DNA from: an uncultured Prevotellaceae bacterium
GTDB taxonomy: Bacteria; Bacteroidota; Bacteroidia; Bacteroidales; Bacteroidaceae
Length of the DNA: 64,000 nt
Assembly (NCBI GenBank): GCA_900318685.1
Contig: ONLL01000004.1
Location: forward strand, 99,527-163,526
Direction of reading: 5' to 3'
Shown one piece after another: positions 33,015 to 41,880 of the stretch. The notes under the pieces were generated by a model. It ran no database searches. It was given only the letters and a program-made list of their open reading frames with translations, and had not been told where the DNA came from. The position numbers and the translations under genes are program-made. How positions within the stretch are numbered: position 1 is the first letter of the stretch; every line of letters begins with the position of its first letter.

Positions 33015-34646
33015 TTATACATATATGATAGGATGCTCAACAGCGAGCCATTTCTTTACATAGATACGAGCCTTCAATTCCTCTGGATGTCGAGGATCAA
33101 CCGTTGGTGTACCAGGACCGGTCTGAGGATTGAGCTTGAGGCGATAGATATTGTTGCGGACAATGCCGAACTCCATCGTATTATGTATAATTTCCACCTT
33201 GTTGGAGTGACGCATATAGGTCATGTAATAACAGATGCCATTGGTGTATTCCACCACTTTGCAGAAATGCTTACGTGCAGTGTTAGTAGCGTAAGCTTCT
33301 GCATCGGCCTTATTCTTGAAATACAATCGCTGACTCTCATCAATGTCAGGCGTGTTGGGCTCAACCATATAGAAAGTAGTGCCCAGCACATAGGTGTCTG
33401 GCGTCAGCACTTCGTTCTCAATGGTTCCGTCTGATGTCTCTTGTGTCTGAATGCTGTAAGATTGATAATAGTTTGCCACAGGAGCGTAGCGGCACTGGAT
33501 AAGTACGCCAGTGGTATATTCCGACCATGCCATCGCCTTATCAAAGGTGTTCTCGTTGACATAGCCGAGGATGACGGGAGCTTTCGTATCGGTTACTGTT
33601 GGCAACTTAGCAGCATCGGATGCTATCAGAGTAGCGGCATTGGTGATACGACTGTCGCCAAAGAGATTATCGAGGAGTACTGCGTTAGTGCGGTTGGCCT
33701 CGGTCTTCTGTGCAGAATAGGGGTCGATGACATAGTTAGTAGCTACGCCACGAGGAGTAGGTGTCTCATCGCCAAGATAGACAAGGTTAGTACCATTGAT
33801 GTCGTCAGCCACACGTTTAATATAATAGGACGGCTTCTGACACCCATTAATAATAGCCATGCGGTCGACGTAAAGATAAGCTAACAGAGGAGCATCACCG
33901 TCAGCTCGTATCGAATAGCGTAGTCCATCGTCAGTCTTTTCAGCTCCTGTCGGATCGTAGTCGATACGTGCAGCCAGACGCTCAATAGTAACGTGCAGGC
34001 GATAGGGATTTTCTACCACACCGGTACCAGAGGCATAATAGTTGTCATTCTCGTTGCTCATGACAAAATGGGTTGGCGTTGTAGCCCCACCAGTAGCTTC
34101 GGTCCATGACTTTTCAGGAAGGGCATCACGAAGGGCACCCAGTGTCTTATATGAAGTGAGATCACCGTCGTTGGCAACGACAATGAACCGATATGGGTCG
34201 GGAACTATTTCCTCACGGCTGCTCAAGATGGGAATTGAGAATGTATAGGTGAGAACATCTTTCCGGACATCATAATTCTTCAATTGCAGGTTATACTCAC
34301 GGATAGAGTCTACCCTTGCCACTTCCTCGTCGGTGAAATACCGGCTTCCTACGAATTGCGTGTTGGCAGCAGCATTGATGCCATTGCCACCGCCGAGAAC
34401 AAAAACTGTGAAGTGGTGCAGCTGGTTCTCATACTCTCTTCCATATTCCCATCCGTCTCCCTCTTCACCACCGTTAGGCACAGCCGCACGAGTGAAGGCA
34501 TCGCCATCGGCAATGTCGAACGTCATCTCGATGTATATGCTGTCGACCCCACTATACACCTGGTTATAGTGGTCGGCATCATAGTCCTGACATGCGACGA
34601 AGCCGGACAAGGCCAGAGGGATTAGTATATTATGAAGCAGTTTCAT
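33015..34646 (-). CDS. Fimbrillin-family (Mfa-like) lipoprotein
   Basis: This 543-residue lipoprotein (signal to LSGFVAC) has an early beta strand with TFDIADGDAFTRAAVP, the Arg-protease-site-like TR-A-A motif common near the N terminus of mature fimbrillins, then HHFTVFVLGG and PYRFIVVANDGDL, and near the C terminus RNNIYRLKLNPQTGPGTP, followed by ARIYVKKWLAVEHPIIYV. The segment RNN-x-Y-x-L-x-L is a hallmark of Mfa1/FimA-like pilins before the last strand. It is a probable shaft or accessory subunit of the fimbria. Confidence 0.8.
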   Translation of the reverse strand: MKLLHNILIPLALSGFVACQDYDADHYNQVYSGVDSIYIEMTFDIADGDAFTRAAVPNGGEEGDGWEYGREYENQLHHFTVFVLGGGNGINAAANTQFVGSRYFTDEEVARVDSIREYNLQLKNYDVRKDVLTYTFSIPILSSREEIVPDPYRFIVVANDGDLTSYKTLGALRDALPEKSWTEATGGATTPTHFVMSNENDNYYASGTGVVENPYRLHVTIERLAARIDYDPTGAEKTDDGLRYSIRADGDAPLLAYLYVDRMAIINGCQKPSYYIKRVADDINGTNLVYLGDETPTPRGVATNYVIDPYSAQKTEANRTNAVLLDNLFGDSRITNAATLIASDAAKLPTVTDTKAPVILGYVNENTFDKAMAWSEYTTGVLIQCRYAPVANYYQSYSIQTQETSDGTIENEVLTPDTYVLGTTFYMVEPNTPDIDESQRLYFKNKADAEAYATNTARKHFCKVVEYTNGICYYMTYMRHSNKVEIIHNTMEFGIVRNNIYRLKLNPQTGPGTPTVDPRHPEELKARIYVKKWLAVEHPIIYV

Positions 34647-34673
34647 GCTATCGTTGTAGTCTGTTGTTGATAA

Positions 34674-35831
34674 TTAGTGGAGCGTTACGTTCTGGAAGCG
34701 CTTTGTCCAGGGCAGTGAATGTATGCCGAGGGTTATGAAGTTCCATTCCTCGCCTACGAGGATAAAGTCGAGGCGATAGTCGTAAGCTCTGTCGAGGAAC
34801 TCCTGCGGACTATAGGCGTAGCGCTCGAAGGCGCCTCGTCCCTGCTGCAGGATCTCGGGCAGGTTAATAGCAGCCACCTGATGTCCGTCGGGCCTATAGT
34901 TGATATAGAGCATGGCGGGAGCGACGGTGCTGTTGCCCTGTCGCAGCATGAGGCGGTTGAAGTCGAGGTCGGCATGTGCCGTCTCCTCCAGTCCTTCATC
35001 GCTGGCGGGGCGGCTGTCGTAGCTCTGTGCAGTGACAGAGCTGTAGTATGTGTTCCACTCGTCGAATGGCCGATAGGTCTGCTGGGGAGTACCATCGGTG
35101 TCGACGTTATTGTCCCAAAGAATCTTTCCGTTCTGGTCGGTGATAAAGATCTCATAGTCTGCGATGTCGCAGTGAGCAGGATTGTCGGCCTGGCGGAGCG
35201 AGATGTGGAGTCGCTTAGTGTCGCGCACGAGGCTGACGACACAGCTGGTAAGCTCATGTTCGCGAACGGTGACCGTCTGTGCATTGACAAGCACGGGATC
35301 GTCGGCGCGCGTCACAGGGTTCTGGGTGTACTGTGCTGAGCGCAGCGTACCATGCCAGAGCGTGTCAAGCTGTTGCTTGATGAGTGTGGCGGCCTGCAAG
35401 CCGGGCACGTTAGCCAGTGTGACATTAAGATTGTTCATCGCACCAGTCTGTCCGTCGCGCAGATAGCGCACGCCGGAAAGCTGGCTGATGTCAGCATAGC
35501 GACGCTGGTTGGCCAGCGCCAGTAGCCGATATTCGCCAGGCTGCAGTCCATCGACAGTCATGCGGTAGTTGGGATTGCGCAGTGGCTGCACAGAGGCAAC
35601 GTTGTCCTCTGTCTGCGTACGCACCAGCTGTCCGGCTTGGTCGTAGACATAGAGCGTGACGCTTCCGACGTGGTCGTTGAACATGTTTGCTCTTTCCACG
35701 TTGTAGTCGTAAACAAACTCCACGGAGAGCCCCTGCGGACAGTCTTCAAGGTCGTCGCTCATCATCGAGCACGATGCTAATGTTGTGAGAGCCGTCAGGG
35801 CAATGAATGTCTTTTTATTGAACTGCATCAT
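34674..35831 (-). CDS. Mfa2/FimB-like fimbrial anchor lipoprotein
   Basis: This 385-residue lipoprotein (signal to LTTLASC) has SVEFVYDYNVERANMFNDHVGSVTLYVYDQAGQLV, matching the FimB/Mfa2 pattern in which a Y-x-N-x-D/E strand follows the lipid-anchored N terminus, then LQPGEYRLLALANQRRY. It ends in NFITLGIHSLPWTKRFQNVTLH. These proteins anchor the growing fimbria to the outer membrane and limit its length. It is separated from the major-subunit gene by a strong GC hairpin. The first ATG of an ATGATG pair is used as start. Confidence 0.78.
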   Translation of the reverse strand: MMQFNKKTFIALTALTTLASCSMMSDDLEDCPQGLSVEFVYDYNVERANMFNDHVGSVTLYVYDQAGQLVRTQTEDNVASVQPLRNPNYRMTVDGLQPGEYRLLALANQRRYADISQLSGVRYLRDGQTGAMNNLNVTLANVPGLQAATLIKQQLDTLWHGTLRSAQYTQNPVTRADDPVLVNAQTVTVREHELTSCVVSLVRDTKRLHISLRQADNPAHCDIADYEIFITDQNGKILWDNNVDTDGTPQQTYRPFDEWNTYYSSVTAQSYDSRPASDEGLEETAHADLDFNRLMLRQGNSTVAPAMLYINYRPDGHQVAAINLPEILQQGRGAFERYAYSPQEFLDRAYDYRLDFILVGEEWNFITLGIHSLPWTKRFQNVTLH

Positions 35832-35897
35832 TGTAGCGTTGGATTAAATATCTATACGTTGTATGTATGTCGCGTCGTGTGTTAAAGTTTTTGAAAG

Positions 35898-35926
35898 GTG
35901 GCCGGCGCCCGCGTAGCGCCGGCCAT
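35898..35926 (-). terminator. GC-rich hairpin between major fimbrillin and anchor genes (attenuator-like)
   Basis: GGCCGGCGC (35900-35908) and GCGCCGGCC (35916-35924) form a 9-bp stem extended by one A-T and one G-T pair, with a 7-base loop. On the minus strand it is followed by ACCTTTC, a weak T tract, so partial termination is more likely than a full stop. It would lower anchor and accessory transcripts relative to the major subunit. Confidence 0.7.
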
Positions 35927-35946
35927 CTTTTATGCGAATAGTATGC

Positions 35947-37983
35947 TTAGAGCGTCTCTTCCTGGAAGCGCTTCACCCAAGGCAGGATGTGTACCTCTGC
36001 AGAGATGAAGTAGCTGGTGGGAGGATTGTCGTCAGGCGTGTTACCAGCCTCACCGCTGAAGTCCTCGGGAACGGGCGAACCGATACCCGCAATCTTGTTC
36101 AGCTTGATAACATACCAGTTGTTGCGGACAACACCCCAGCGGCCCAGCCATGCGCTAGCGTAGTTATCACCATAGACGGTGGTCACGCCATCGATAGTCT
36201 GAGTTGCATTAGCAGGATAGATGCTGAGAGTTGGAGCTGCTGCCTGGTAGACATCGTAAGCCTCACCGGGTCCGTTCCAAGGAGTCTCCACATCGCCGAA
36301 GTGCTTGATGCGAACTGAGTAGTAGGAGATACCACCCTTGTACTGGTAGACCTTAGAGTTAGCAGGCATCTTGTCAGATGCGAGGACACCGATATGAGGA
36401 GCAGCAAGAGTATTGAGGGCAGTTACGTCTGCAGCAGCTGCATCAGCACCATTGGTCTTGACATTGATCAGGCTCAGCGTAACAGTGTAAGGCAGCTCAC
36501 CAGTTGCAGCATTGTAAGTACCCGTTGTAACGGCGACATCGACATCATAGGTTACGGTGGTGACACCGGCAGAGAAGGTGCGGCCTCCCTCGGCTGTTTT
36601 ACCCAGATCGGTTTTAATAAGAGCATTGATGGCGGCAATCCTCTGGTTGATTTCATCGCGCAGACGTGCCTTCACAACAGCTGTAATGTCAGCATTGGAA
36701 GCCAGCATGGTGTTGGGCTGACCTTCAATCGTGTAGAAGTCGCCATCGCTGATCTTCACCTTCACGCCCACATAAGTGGTATTGCGGAAGATCTGACAGT
36801 TCTCATCGAAGGTGTTCTCATAGGTGTATGTGACTTCCTCAGACTTCAGCGTGTACTGATCATCGGTCAGCTGATAGTTAATCAGGCCTGTATTAGCATC
36901 CTGAGGAATTGCACCTGTGCCAGAATAGTTGGGATCGTAGCCAAAGTAAGTACGATAGGCGGGATTGGGGGTGTGGTCGGCGTTGAAGAACGGAGTACGG
37001 CCCACCATGCGCCATTGCACATAGAAAGGATTAGCCTTCAGGTTGTTGTAGGGCAGCCAAGCCTTGTCAATCTGACGGGTGTTGTAGTAGCCTACACCAC
37101 CTTCGCCACCATGATTCACATTACCAAGAGCCCATTTGACATCTTCAGCCTTAACTCCAGTAGGAGTTCCCTGGCCATCGAGCTGGATGCCGAAATCAGC
37201 AGCAACCTGCACCTCAACCTTCACAGCAGCACGCTCCACGTAGATGCAAGCAGCCTGTGCACCTGCAGCCTCAGCCTCAGCCTTGGTCTTGTAGATAGCA
37301 TTCTTGTCGATCTCGGTGAAAGTGAGAATGTTAGCATTAGCGGGTGAAGACTCACCGCCAGCAATGGTAGCGATGGGCACGCTGGTCATCACGAGTCCAT
37401 TATCACCGATAGCTCCAAAACCCTTCGACTCGTCAGCAATACCAATGGCCTTCAGCTGCTGCTTCTTGAACTGAGCACCTGTGGTCGAATTTGCTGTTGC
37501 AGTGATTCCTGTAGCATTTTTATCATCATTCAGGATGACATAGGCATAGAGCTTGTCACTGATGCCGAGGTTGGGGTTCTGAATCTCCTGCACCATCTTA
37601 GCGCTGGTGGAAGTGATCTCACCGAAGCCAGTAGGATCAGTTCCCAAACTGTTGCCAGCAGGAACATTGTCCTTTGCCTCATTGTTGAACTCAGCAGTGA
37701 TGGGGAACGACTGGAAGAATACAGCAGCATCCTCATTGGCACCCTTGAAGAGATAAAGCGTACCGCTCTTCACAGTGAACTCAGTTCCAAGTCCATCAGT
37801 AAGATCCTCGTTGGCACGAGTGATAGCGTCACCGGGCATCGAGATGCCTACGGCCAGCCATGAGCTTTCTCCCTCTACCATTCCGTAGAGGTTGTTGGGC
37901 TCAGCAATCTCGTCTTTTTCCGACGAGCAGGCTCCGAGCAGCAGTCCAGCTGCAGCGAGAGCGAAAAGACTAAACTTTTTCAT
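35947..37983 (-). CDS. Major fimbrillin, Mfa1-like lipoprotein
   Basis: This 678-residue lipoprotein has lipobox LLGAC. Near the N terminus: SSWLAVGISMPGDAITRANED, with an Arg-x-Asn that could be the processing site, then GTLYLFKGANED and LYAYVILND. Near the end: WGVVRNNWYVIKLNKIAGIGSPVPEDF and AEVHILPWVKRFQEETL, the typical R-N-N-x-Y-x-I/L-x-I and final LPW strand of Mfa1-type pilins. It is larger than P. gingivalis Mfa1 (about 560). Position after the DUF3575 and OmpA-like genes and before an attenuator hairpin supports the major subunit role. Confidence 0.83.
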   Translation of the reverse strand: MKKFSLFALAAAGLLLGACSSEKDEIAEPNNLYGMVEGESSWLAVGISMPGDAITRANEDLTDGLGTEFTVKSGTLYLFKGANEDAAVFFQSFPITAEFNNEAKDNVPAGNSLGTDPTGFGEITSTSAKMVQEIQNPNLGISDKLYAYVILNDDKNATGITATANSTTGAQFKKQQLKAIGIADESKGFGAIGDNGLVMTSVPIATIAGGESSPANANILTFTEIDKNAIYKTKAEAEAAGAQAACIYVERAAVKVEVQVAADFGIQLDGQGTPTGVKAEDVKWALGNVNHGGEGGVGYYNTRQIDKAWLPYNNLKANPFYVQWRMVGRTPFFNADHTPNPAYRTYFGYDPNYSGTGAIPQDANTGLINYQLTDDQYTLKSEEVTYTYENTFDENCQIFRNTTYVGVKVKISDGDFYTIEGQPNTMLASNADITAVVKARLRDEINQRIAAINALIKTDLGKTAEGGRTFSAGVTTVTYDVDVAVTTGTYNAATGELPYTVTLSLINVKTNGADAAAADVTALNTLAAPHIGVLASDKMPANSKVYQYKGGISYYSVRIKHFGDVETPWNGPGEAYDVYQAAAPTLSIYPANATQTIDGVTTVYGDNYASAWLGRWGVVRNNWYVIKLNKIAGIGSPVPEDFSGEAGNTPDDNPPTSYFISAEVHILPWVKRFQEETL

Positions 37984-38025
37984 AAATGATTAATAAAGAA
38001 ATTAAAATGTTAAAGAATAATTAGA

Positions 38026-39516
38026 TTATTTTCTATCCTTATAGGGAAGCATCTTTTGAATGGCCTGACGGTTGCGGCTGACATCGATGCCCTTCTGCTG
38101 TGCGTTGTCGAGGTGGCGTGCAGCCTCCTCATACTGTCCGCGAAGGATGCATACGACGGCACGGGCATTCTCAGCAGCGCCGCTGTTTCCGGCCCGCTGC
38201 AGCAGTGTCTCGGCCTTCAGCGGATCGCGCTGCTGTATGGCGACATTGGCCAAGTTGAGGTTGACAGCCTCATCGTCAGGATAGTTGTTGAGTGCTGTCT
38301 GCAGGGCGCGGTTGTATTCATCGGAGTAAGGCTCGAAGGTCTGTGCCACGCGCCATAGCTCATGCTGCGAGAGCTGGTAGGGCTTGGTGCGGTAGATCTG
38401 CAGGCACTCGTCGATGGTGTTGAACGTGCGTACGTTGAATGTAATCTCGTAGTCGGAGCGACGCAACGATGGGTAAACAGTCCTGAGCAGGTACTGATAG
38501 TCCTGCGGGTAGCTGGACTTGATGCGTGCCTCAGTGGCATCGGCTGTGCGCTCTATCTCGCGGTCTTCCTTCAGCAGCAACTCACGTATGATGGAGTGGA
38601 TCTCATCGCGATGGGCCAGCTGCGTGCCGTCCATCTTCTCCACTGCTTCGCGCAGGCCAATCCAGTTCTCGGGCGTTGCCTCGGCGGGAGCAAAGGCACT
38701 AGCGGGGAGGTCATAGTTCTTCCGCAGCCATTCGGTGAGGCTCTTGGCACGGTTGGTGGCCAGCATGCGGTTGTGGGTGAATGGCGACTCAGGCGATGCC
38801 CATCCGTGGATCTTGATCTCCTTGACGGTGATGTTCTTGTCGGCCACCATGATATCGAGTGTGTCGGTAATCTTGCGCAGCTCGCGGCGGTTGTCCATAT
38901 AGTCGGGCTTCATCTCCCACTTGTTCACCACGAAGTTAATGAAAGCCGATCCATGCAGCTCATAGGGAGCCTTGTCCTGAGTGGGTTCGAGGTTGGTCAG
39001 GGCAATGAGGGTATAGGGATCGGGCGGAAGGTCACGACGCAAGGAAGTGACATAGGGCAGCTGTGACAGGTCGCCGCAGGCGCACAAATCCTCCTCGAGG
39101 CGCAGCTCATAGCCGTCCATCCATGACTCGTAGGGCACGGTGCTGCGATAATATTCAGTCTGAGGCTTTCCGCTGCGACGACTGACATGAGGAACGTTGC
39201 TGTAGGCCACGTTCGACAGGCCGCGCTCGTAGAGCACATACTCGGCATGGCTGTCGATGACCATGGGGTCGAAAGCAGCCTTCAGAGTGCCGTCGAGAGA
39301 ATAGAGTACGGGATGCATCACCACCGACTGGTTGTGCTTGAGCTTGAGCTCATCGAGACAGACGTCCATCGTGAGCAACATCTGTCCGCTCTGGGGTGTA
39401 AGCAGTGCATTCTTCACAACCGTCTGGCCGTCGCTCAGCGTCTGTGCGCTCAGCGACTGCGAGGCCACGATCAACAGGCCTGCTAAGATATGGCGTAACT
39501 TGATAGTCATATACAT
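38026..39516 (-). CDS. Exported DUF3868/OmpA-like protein of the fimbrial locus
   Basis: This 496-residue protein has signal MTIKLRHILAGLLIVASQSLSAQ (start at 39516 or at the ATG at 39510). The N-terminal half has the DUF3868 strand pattern (VMHPVLYSLDGT, DGYELRLEEDLCACG). An OmpA-like segment follows: KNITVKEIKIHGWASPESPFTHNRMLATNRAKSLTEWL, the classic peptidoglycan-binding signature in which a Gly-x-A/T-x-x-x-E motif precedes N-x-x-L-A-x-x-R. The C-terminal 120 residues are TPR-like (NYPDDEAVNLNLANVAIQQ). It is probably periplasmic or outer-membrane linked, anchoring the fimbrial platform to the cell wall. DUF3575-DUF3868 pairs are common in fimbria loci of Bacteroidales. Confidence 0.8.
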   Translation of the reverse strand: MYMTIKLRHILAGLLIVASQSLSAQTLSDGQTVVKNALLTPQSGQMLLTMDVCLDELKLKHNQSVVMHPVLYSLDGTLKAAFDPMVIDSHAEYVLYERGLSNVAYSNVPHVSRRSGKPQTEYYRSTVPYESWMDGYELRLEEDLCACGDLSQLPYVTSLRRDLPPDPYTLIALTNLEPTQDKAPYELHGSAFINFVVNKWEMKPDYMDNRRELRKITDTLDIMVADKNITVKEIKIHGWASPESPFTHNRMLATNRAKSLTEWLRKNYDLPASAFAPAEATPENWIGLREAVEKMDGTQLAHRDEIHSIIRELLLKEDREIERTADATEARIKSSYPQDYQYLLRTVYPSLRRSDYEITFNVRTFNTIDECLQIYRTKPYQLSQHELWRVAQTFEPYSDEYNRALQTALNNYPDDEAVNLNLANVAIQQRDPLKAETLLQRAGNSGAAENARAVVCILRGQYEEAARHLDNAQQKGIDVSRNRQAIQKMLPYKDRK

Positions 39517-39533
39517 TATTATATATATAAGGG

Positions 39534-40115
39534 TTAGAGGTTGTAAATCATGTTAAGGGCTACCTTGGTCGGGCCAATATAGTTGTAATGGCCTTCGCCC
39601 GTCTGTGTGCCGCAATGCTCACAGGGGAACTTCTTGTACTTGAGGTAGTCGTAGCCAAGACCAATGACGGTCTCGACGCTGAAGTGACGACTGACGGGCC
39701 ATTGGTAGCCATAGACCAGGCCGCCACCAGCATACCATCCCTCATAGCGGTTGTGGTGCAGGCAGGGGGCAATGCCGAATGGGAACTTCACTCCGCCAGC
39801 GTTGAACTCACCACCCATGAGATGGAGACCAACGAAGTGGCCGTTGAACTTCTCGCAGAACCAATAGCGCGCCTCCGGCTGCACAAGCCAGTGACGCCAC
39901 TTCTTGTTGTCGTTGAACGTCCAGGGGTTGAGGCCAAATGTGGCATCAAACGTCCACTTGCGTGCCAGTCCCACCTCCATGCCGATGTTGGGAGTCAAGC
40001 TGGCATCATACAGCAGATTGTTCTTCAACGAGATCTGTGCCTCTGCCTGATGGCTTCCTGCGAGGAAAGCCAGCAACAACAGCGCTCTGCCTAGTGTCCT
40101 TTGCATGTATTGCAT
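39534..40115 (-). CDS. DUF3575 outer-membrane protein of the fimbrial locus
   Basis: Start at ATG 40115 (or 40106) is preferred, since the signal peptide begins here (GRALLLLAFLAGSHQAEAQ). The protein has about 193 residues. ISLKNNLLYDASLTPNIGMEVGLARKWTFDATFGLNPWTF, EARYWFCEKFNGHFVGLHLMGGEFN and the final strand form the DUF3575 beta-barrel pattern. It is the promoter-proximal gene of the fimbrial operon. A role in the outer membrane during fimbria assembly is inferred from co-occurrence with fimbrillin genes. Confidence 0.82.
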   Translation of the reverse strand: MQYMQRTLGRALLLLAFLAGSHQAEAQISLKNNLLYDASLTPNIGMEVGLARKWTFDATFGLNPWTFNDNKKWRHWLVQPEARYWFCEKFNGHFVGLHLMGGEFNAGGVKFPFGIAPCLHHNRYEGWYAGGGLVYGYQWPVSRHFSVETVIGLGYDYLKYKKFPCEHCGTQTGEGHYNYIGPTKVALNMIYNL

Positions 40116-40183
40116 ATTTTTAATCTGATTATAAAAAACGTTGTTTATCCTAACGAGCAATAGTCTAATTAGAATTTTCTGTG

Positions 40184-40191
40184 CAAAATTA
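40184..40191 (-). promoter_or_regulatory. -7 box of the fimbrial operon promoter
   Basis: TAATTTTG on the minus strand (40191-40184), 69 bases before the DUF3575 start. No TTTG at the usual 20-base distance was seen, only one at 12, so the operon may need an activator. The divergent AraC-type gene begins 176 bases away. Confidence 0.5.
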
Positions 40192-40291
40192 CAACTTTTT
40201 TTGCAAACTAAACACTTTTTACCTTTAAGCATGTATCAAAACGGAAATTATAGTTCAAAATGGAAAAATGACACAAATAAAAAGAAAAAGG

Positions 40292-40323
40292 TTTGGTCAA
40301 TTGAAATAAAATTGTTATATTTG
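40292..40323 (+). promoter_or_regulatory. Promoter of the AraC-type regulator gene
   Basis: TTTG (40292-40295), 20 bases, TATATTTG (40316-40323): a full match to the Bacteroidota promoter. The start codon is 43 bases downstream. Confidence 0.8.
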
Positions 40324-40366
40324 CACGCTTATTTATAACAAACCGGAACCAAACCCATTGGAATCT

Positions 40367-40897
40367 ATGATAAACCTGAAGAACAAAGACAAAGAACTAG
40401 AAGAACTTGCTCAGATGCATGCAAGGACATTATCCTTATCTAGAGAGCTAATGGGACAAATAGACAGCATCAACAAACACTTAAGCGAGCATTTCCCAGA
40501 TTTTCATGCCGGCATACCAAAGAGCCGGAAAAAGAACGATCTGGAGAATGAGGAGGAGATTCTGAAACGACTCAATAAACTCATAGAGAAGGAAAAGCTG
40601 TATCTTCCATCGAACTTCAAATCGATCAAAGACATCGCCAAAGACCTCGAAATCACGCAGAAAAAGTTAAAAAAGGCATTTGAATGCTGGCCCAGATATA
40701 ACAATTTACACAAATTGCTCTGTCACCACCGCATCAAGGCGGCCTGCAGGATGATAGATGAGCACCCAAACTTCTCAATTGAGGCCATCAGCCTGGAGTG
40801 TGGCTTTACGAGCCGCAAGTCGTTCTACCGATGGTTTCTGATGGAGATGGACTGCACGCCGCTGGAGTATCAGGCACGAGATAAAAAGGACAAATAA
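40367..40897 (+). CDS. AraC-family-like transcription regulator without sensor domain
   Basis: Start at ATG 40367 is preferred over TTG 40358; 176 residues. The first half is helical and charged. The C-terminal half (about 75-172) is an AraC double helix-turn-helix: SIKDIAKDLEITQKKLKKAF, then RIKAACRMID and FSIEAISLECGFTSRKSFYRWFLMEMDCTPLEYQ, matching the conserved I-x-x-x-A-x-x-x-GF-x-S-x-x-x-F...P-x-x-Y/F signature. No ligand-binding domain is present. It is transcribed away from the fimbrial operon and is the natural candidate regulator for it; this is inference from position. Confidence 0.82.
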   Translation: MINLKNKDKELEELAQMHARTLSLSRELMGQIDSINKHLSEHFPDFHAGIPKSRKKNDLENEEEILKRLNKLIEKEKLYLPSNFKSIKDIAKDLEITQKKLKKAFECWPRYNNLHKLLCHHRIKAACRMIDEHPNFSIEAISLECGFTSRKSFYRWFLMEMDCTPLEYQARDKKDK

Positions 40898-40905
40898 CAA
40901 CAAAA

Positions 40906-40970
40906 ACAACTCAGACAACTGAGGACAAAACGTGGCTTATTCTGCCGCTGTCCAGAGTTGTCTGAGTTGT
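40906..40970. terminator. Bidirectional terminator between convergent genes
   Basis: ACAACTCAGACAACT (40906-40920) pairs with AGTTGTCTGAGTTGT (40956-40970), and an inner GGACA/TGTCC pair (40923-40927, 40949-40953) extends it across a GA/AG bulge. CTTTAATCT follows. It lies between two genes that end toward each other. Confidence 0.8.
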
Positions 40971-40989
40971 CTTTAATCTCCGCAGTGCC

Positions 40990-41877
40990 TTACTGCTTCA
41001 GCGTGATCTCCGACGTCTGCTTGACGCTCTGACCCATGGAGTCCTGGCTGGCCTCCGTCTTGATGCTCTTCACCCAGCCGTTATCCTGCATCTCATAAGT
41101 ACTCTTCGAGGTGACGTTGAACGACATCTGACCCATCACGGCGTCGATGTTCTGCTTGACCATCTCTGCCTGATCGGGAGCCACCTTCTCGACCTGCTTG
41201 AGGACGAACTCCTTCAGCTCGTCCTTGGTCATGTCGAGCGTGGAGTTGGTGATGATGTTCTTGCCCACGACGAAATACATGCGCTTCAGCTTCATGCCCT
41301 GCTCGTTGTTGACGCTCTCAGTGGCACCGTTTCTCACGGTCTTTCCGTTGAGGGCCAGCACGCCGCTGTTGGTGAGGCTGGCGATGAGGGATTCCTCAGT
41401 GAGCTGCTCGGAGAACTGCGACATCAGCACGTCCTTGGGCAATGCCTGTGACACCTCAGGGCTCTCCTTCATGATCTCGTCGACGATGGAGCCGGCGAGC
41501 TGAATGACCTTTGCCTTGACCTCGTCGAGGTTCACCACGCCCTTCACCTGACCTTCGGCATCAGTACGTACCTTGATGCAGACGCCCTTCATGACCGACT
41601 CTGAGAGAGACATCAACTTGCCCATCGGTCCGTTGTCAGCCTGACCGGCATCGATGCTTGTCATCGTGATGTCGATGACGGCACCATCGGCGGTGACGTC
41701 GCTCACGACATACTCCGTCTCGGAGGTGATCTTCTGTTCTGTGCCACCGGCATTGTTCGTGGCAACTTCAGTGTACACTGCCTTGAAGCCTTTCTGCAGC
41801 TTCGGGGTGATCTTTGTCTGTGCCTGGGCCATCACGGCCATCAGCAGCACAACGCTTGTTAGAAATAGTTTTTTCAT
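40990..41877 (-). CDS. Exported DUF6263-like protein
   Basis: This 295-residue protein has signal MKKLFLTSVVLLMAVMAQAQ. The mature chain alternates short strands and helices: FKAVYTEVAT, SETEYVVSDVTADGAVIDITMTSI, KLKRMYFVVGKNII and SFNVTSKSTYEMQDNGWVKSIKTEAS. The opening YTxxxxT...E...V...V strand layout and the closing strand resemble DUF6263-type Bacteroidota proteins, a guess from pattern memory. No enzyme motif was seen. It starts 3 bases downstream of ddh on the same strand and probably shares its promoter. Confidence 0.7.
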   Translation of the reverse strand: MKKLFLTSVVLLMAVMAQAQTKITPKLQKGFKAVYTEVATNNAGGTEQKITSETEYVVSDVTADGAVIDITMTSIDAGQADNGPMGKLMSLSESVMKGVCIKVRTDAEGQVKGVVNLDEVKAKVIQLAGSIVDEIMKESPEVSQALPKDVLMSQFSEQLTEESLIASLTNSGVLALNGKTVRNGATESVNNEQGMKLKRMYFVVGKNIITNSTLDMTKDELKEFVLKQVEKVAPDQAEMVKQNIDAVMGQMSFNVTSKSTYEMQDNGWVKSIKTEASQDSMGQSVKQTSEITLKQ

Positions 41878-41880
41878 TGT

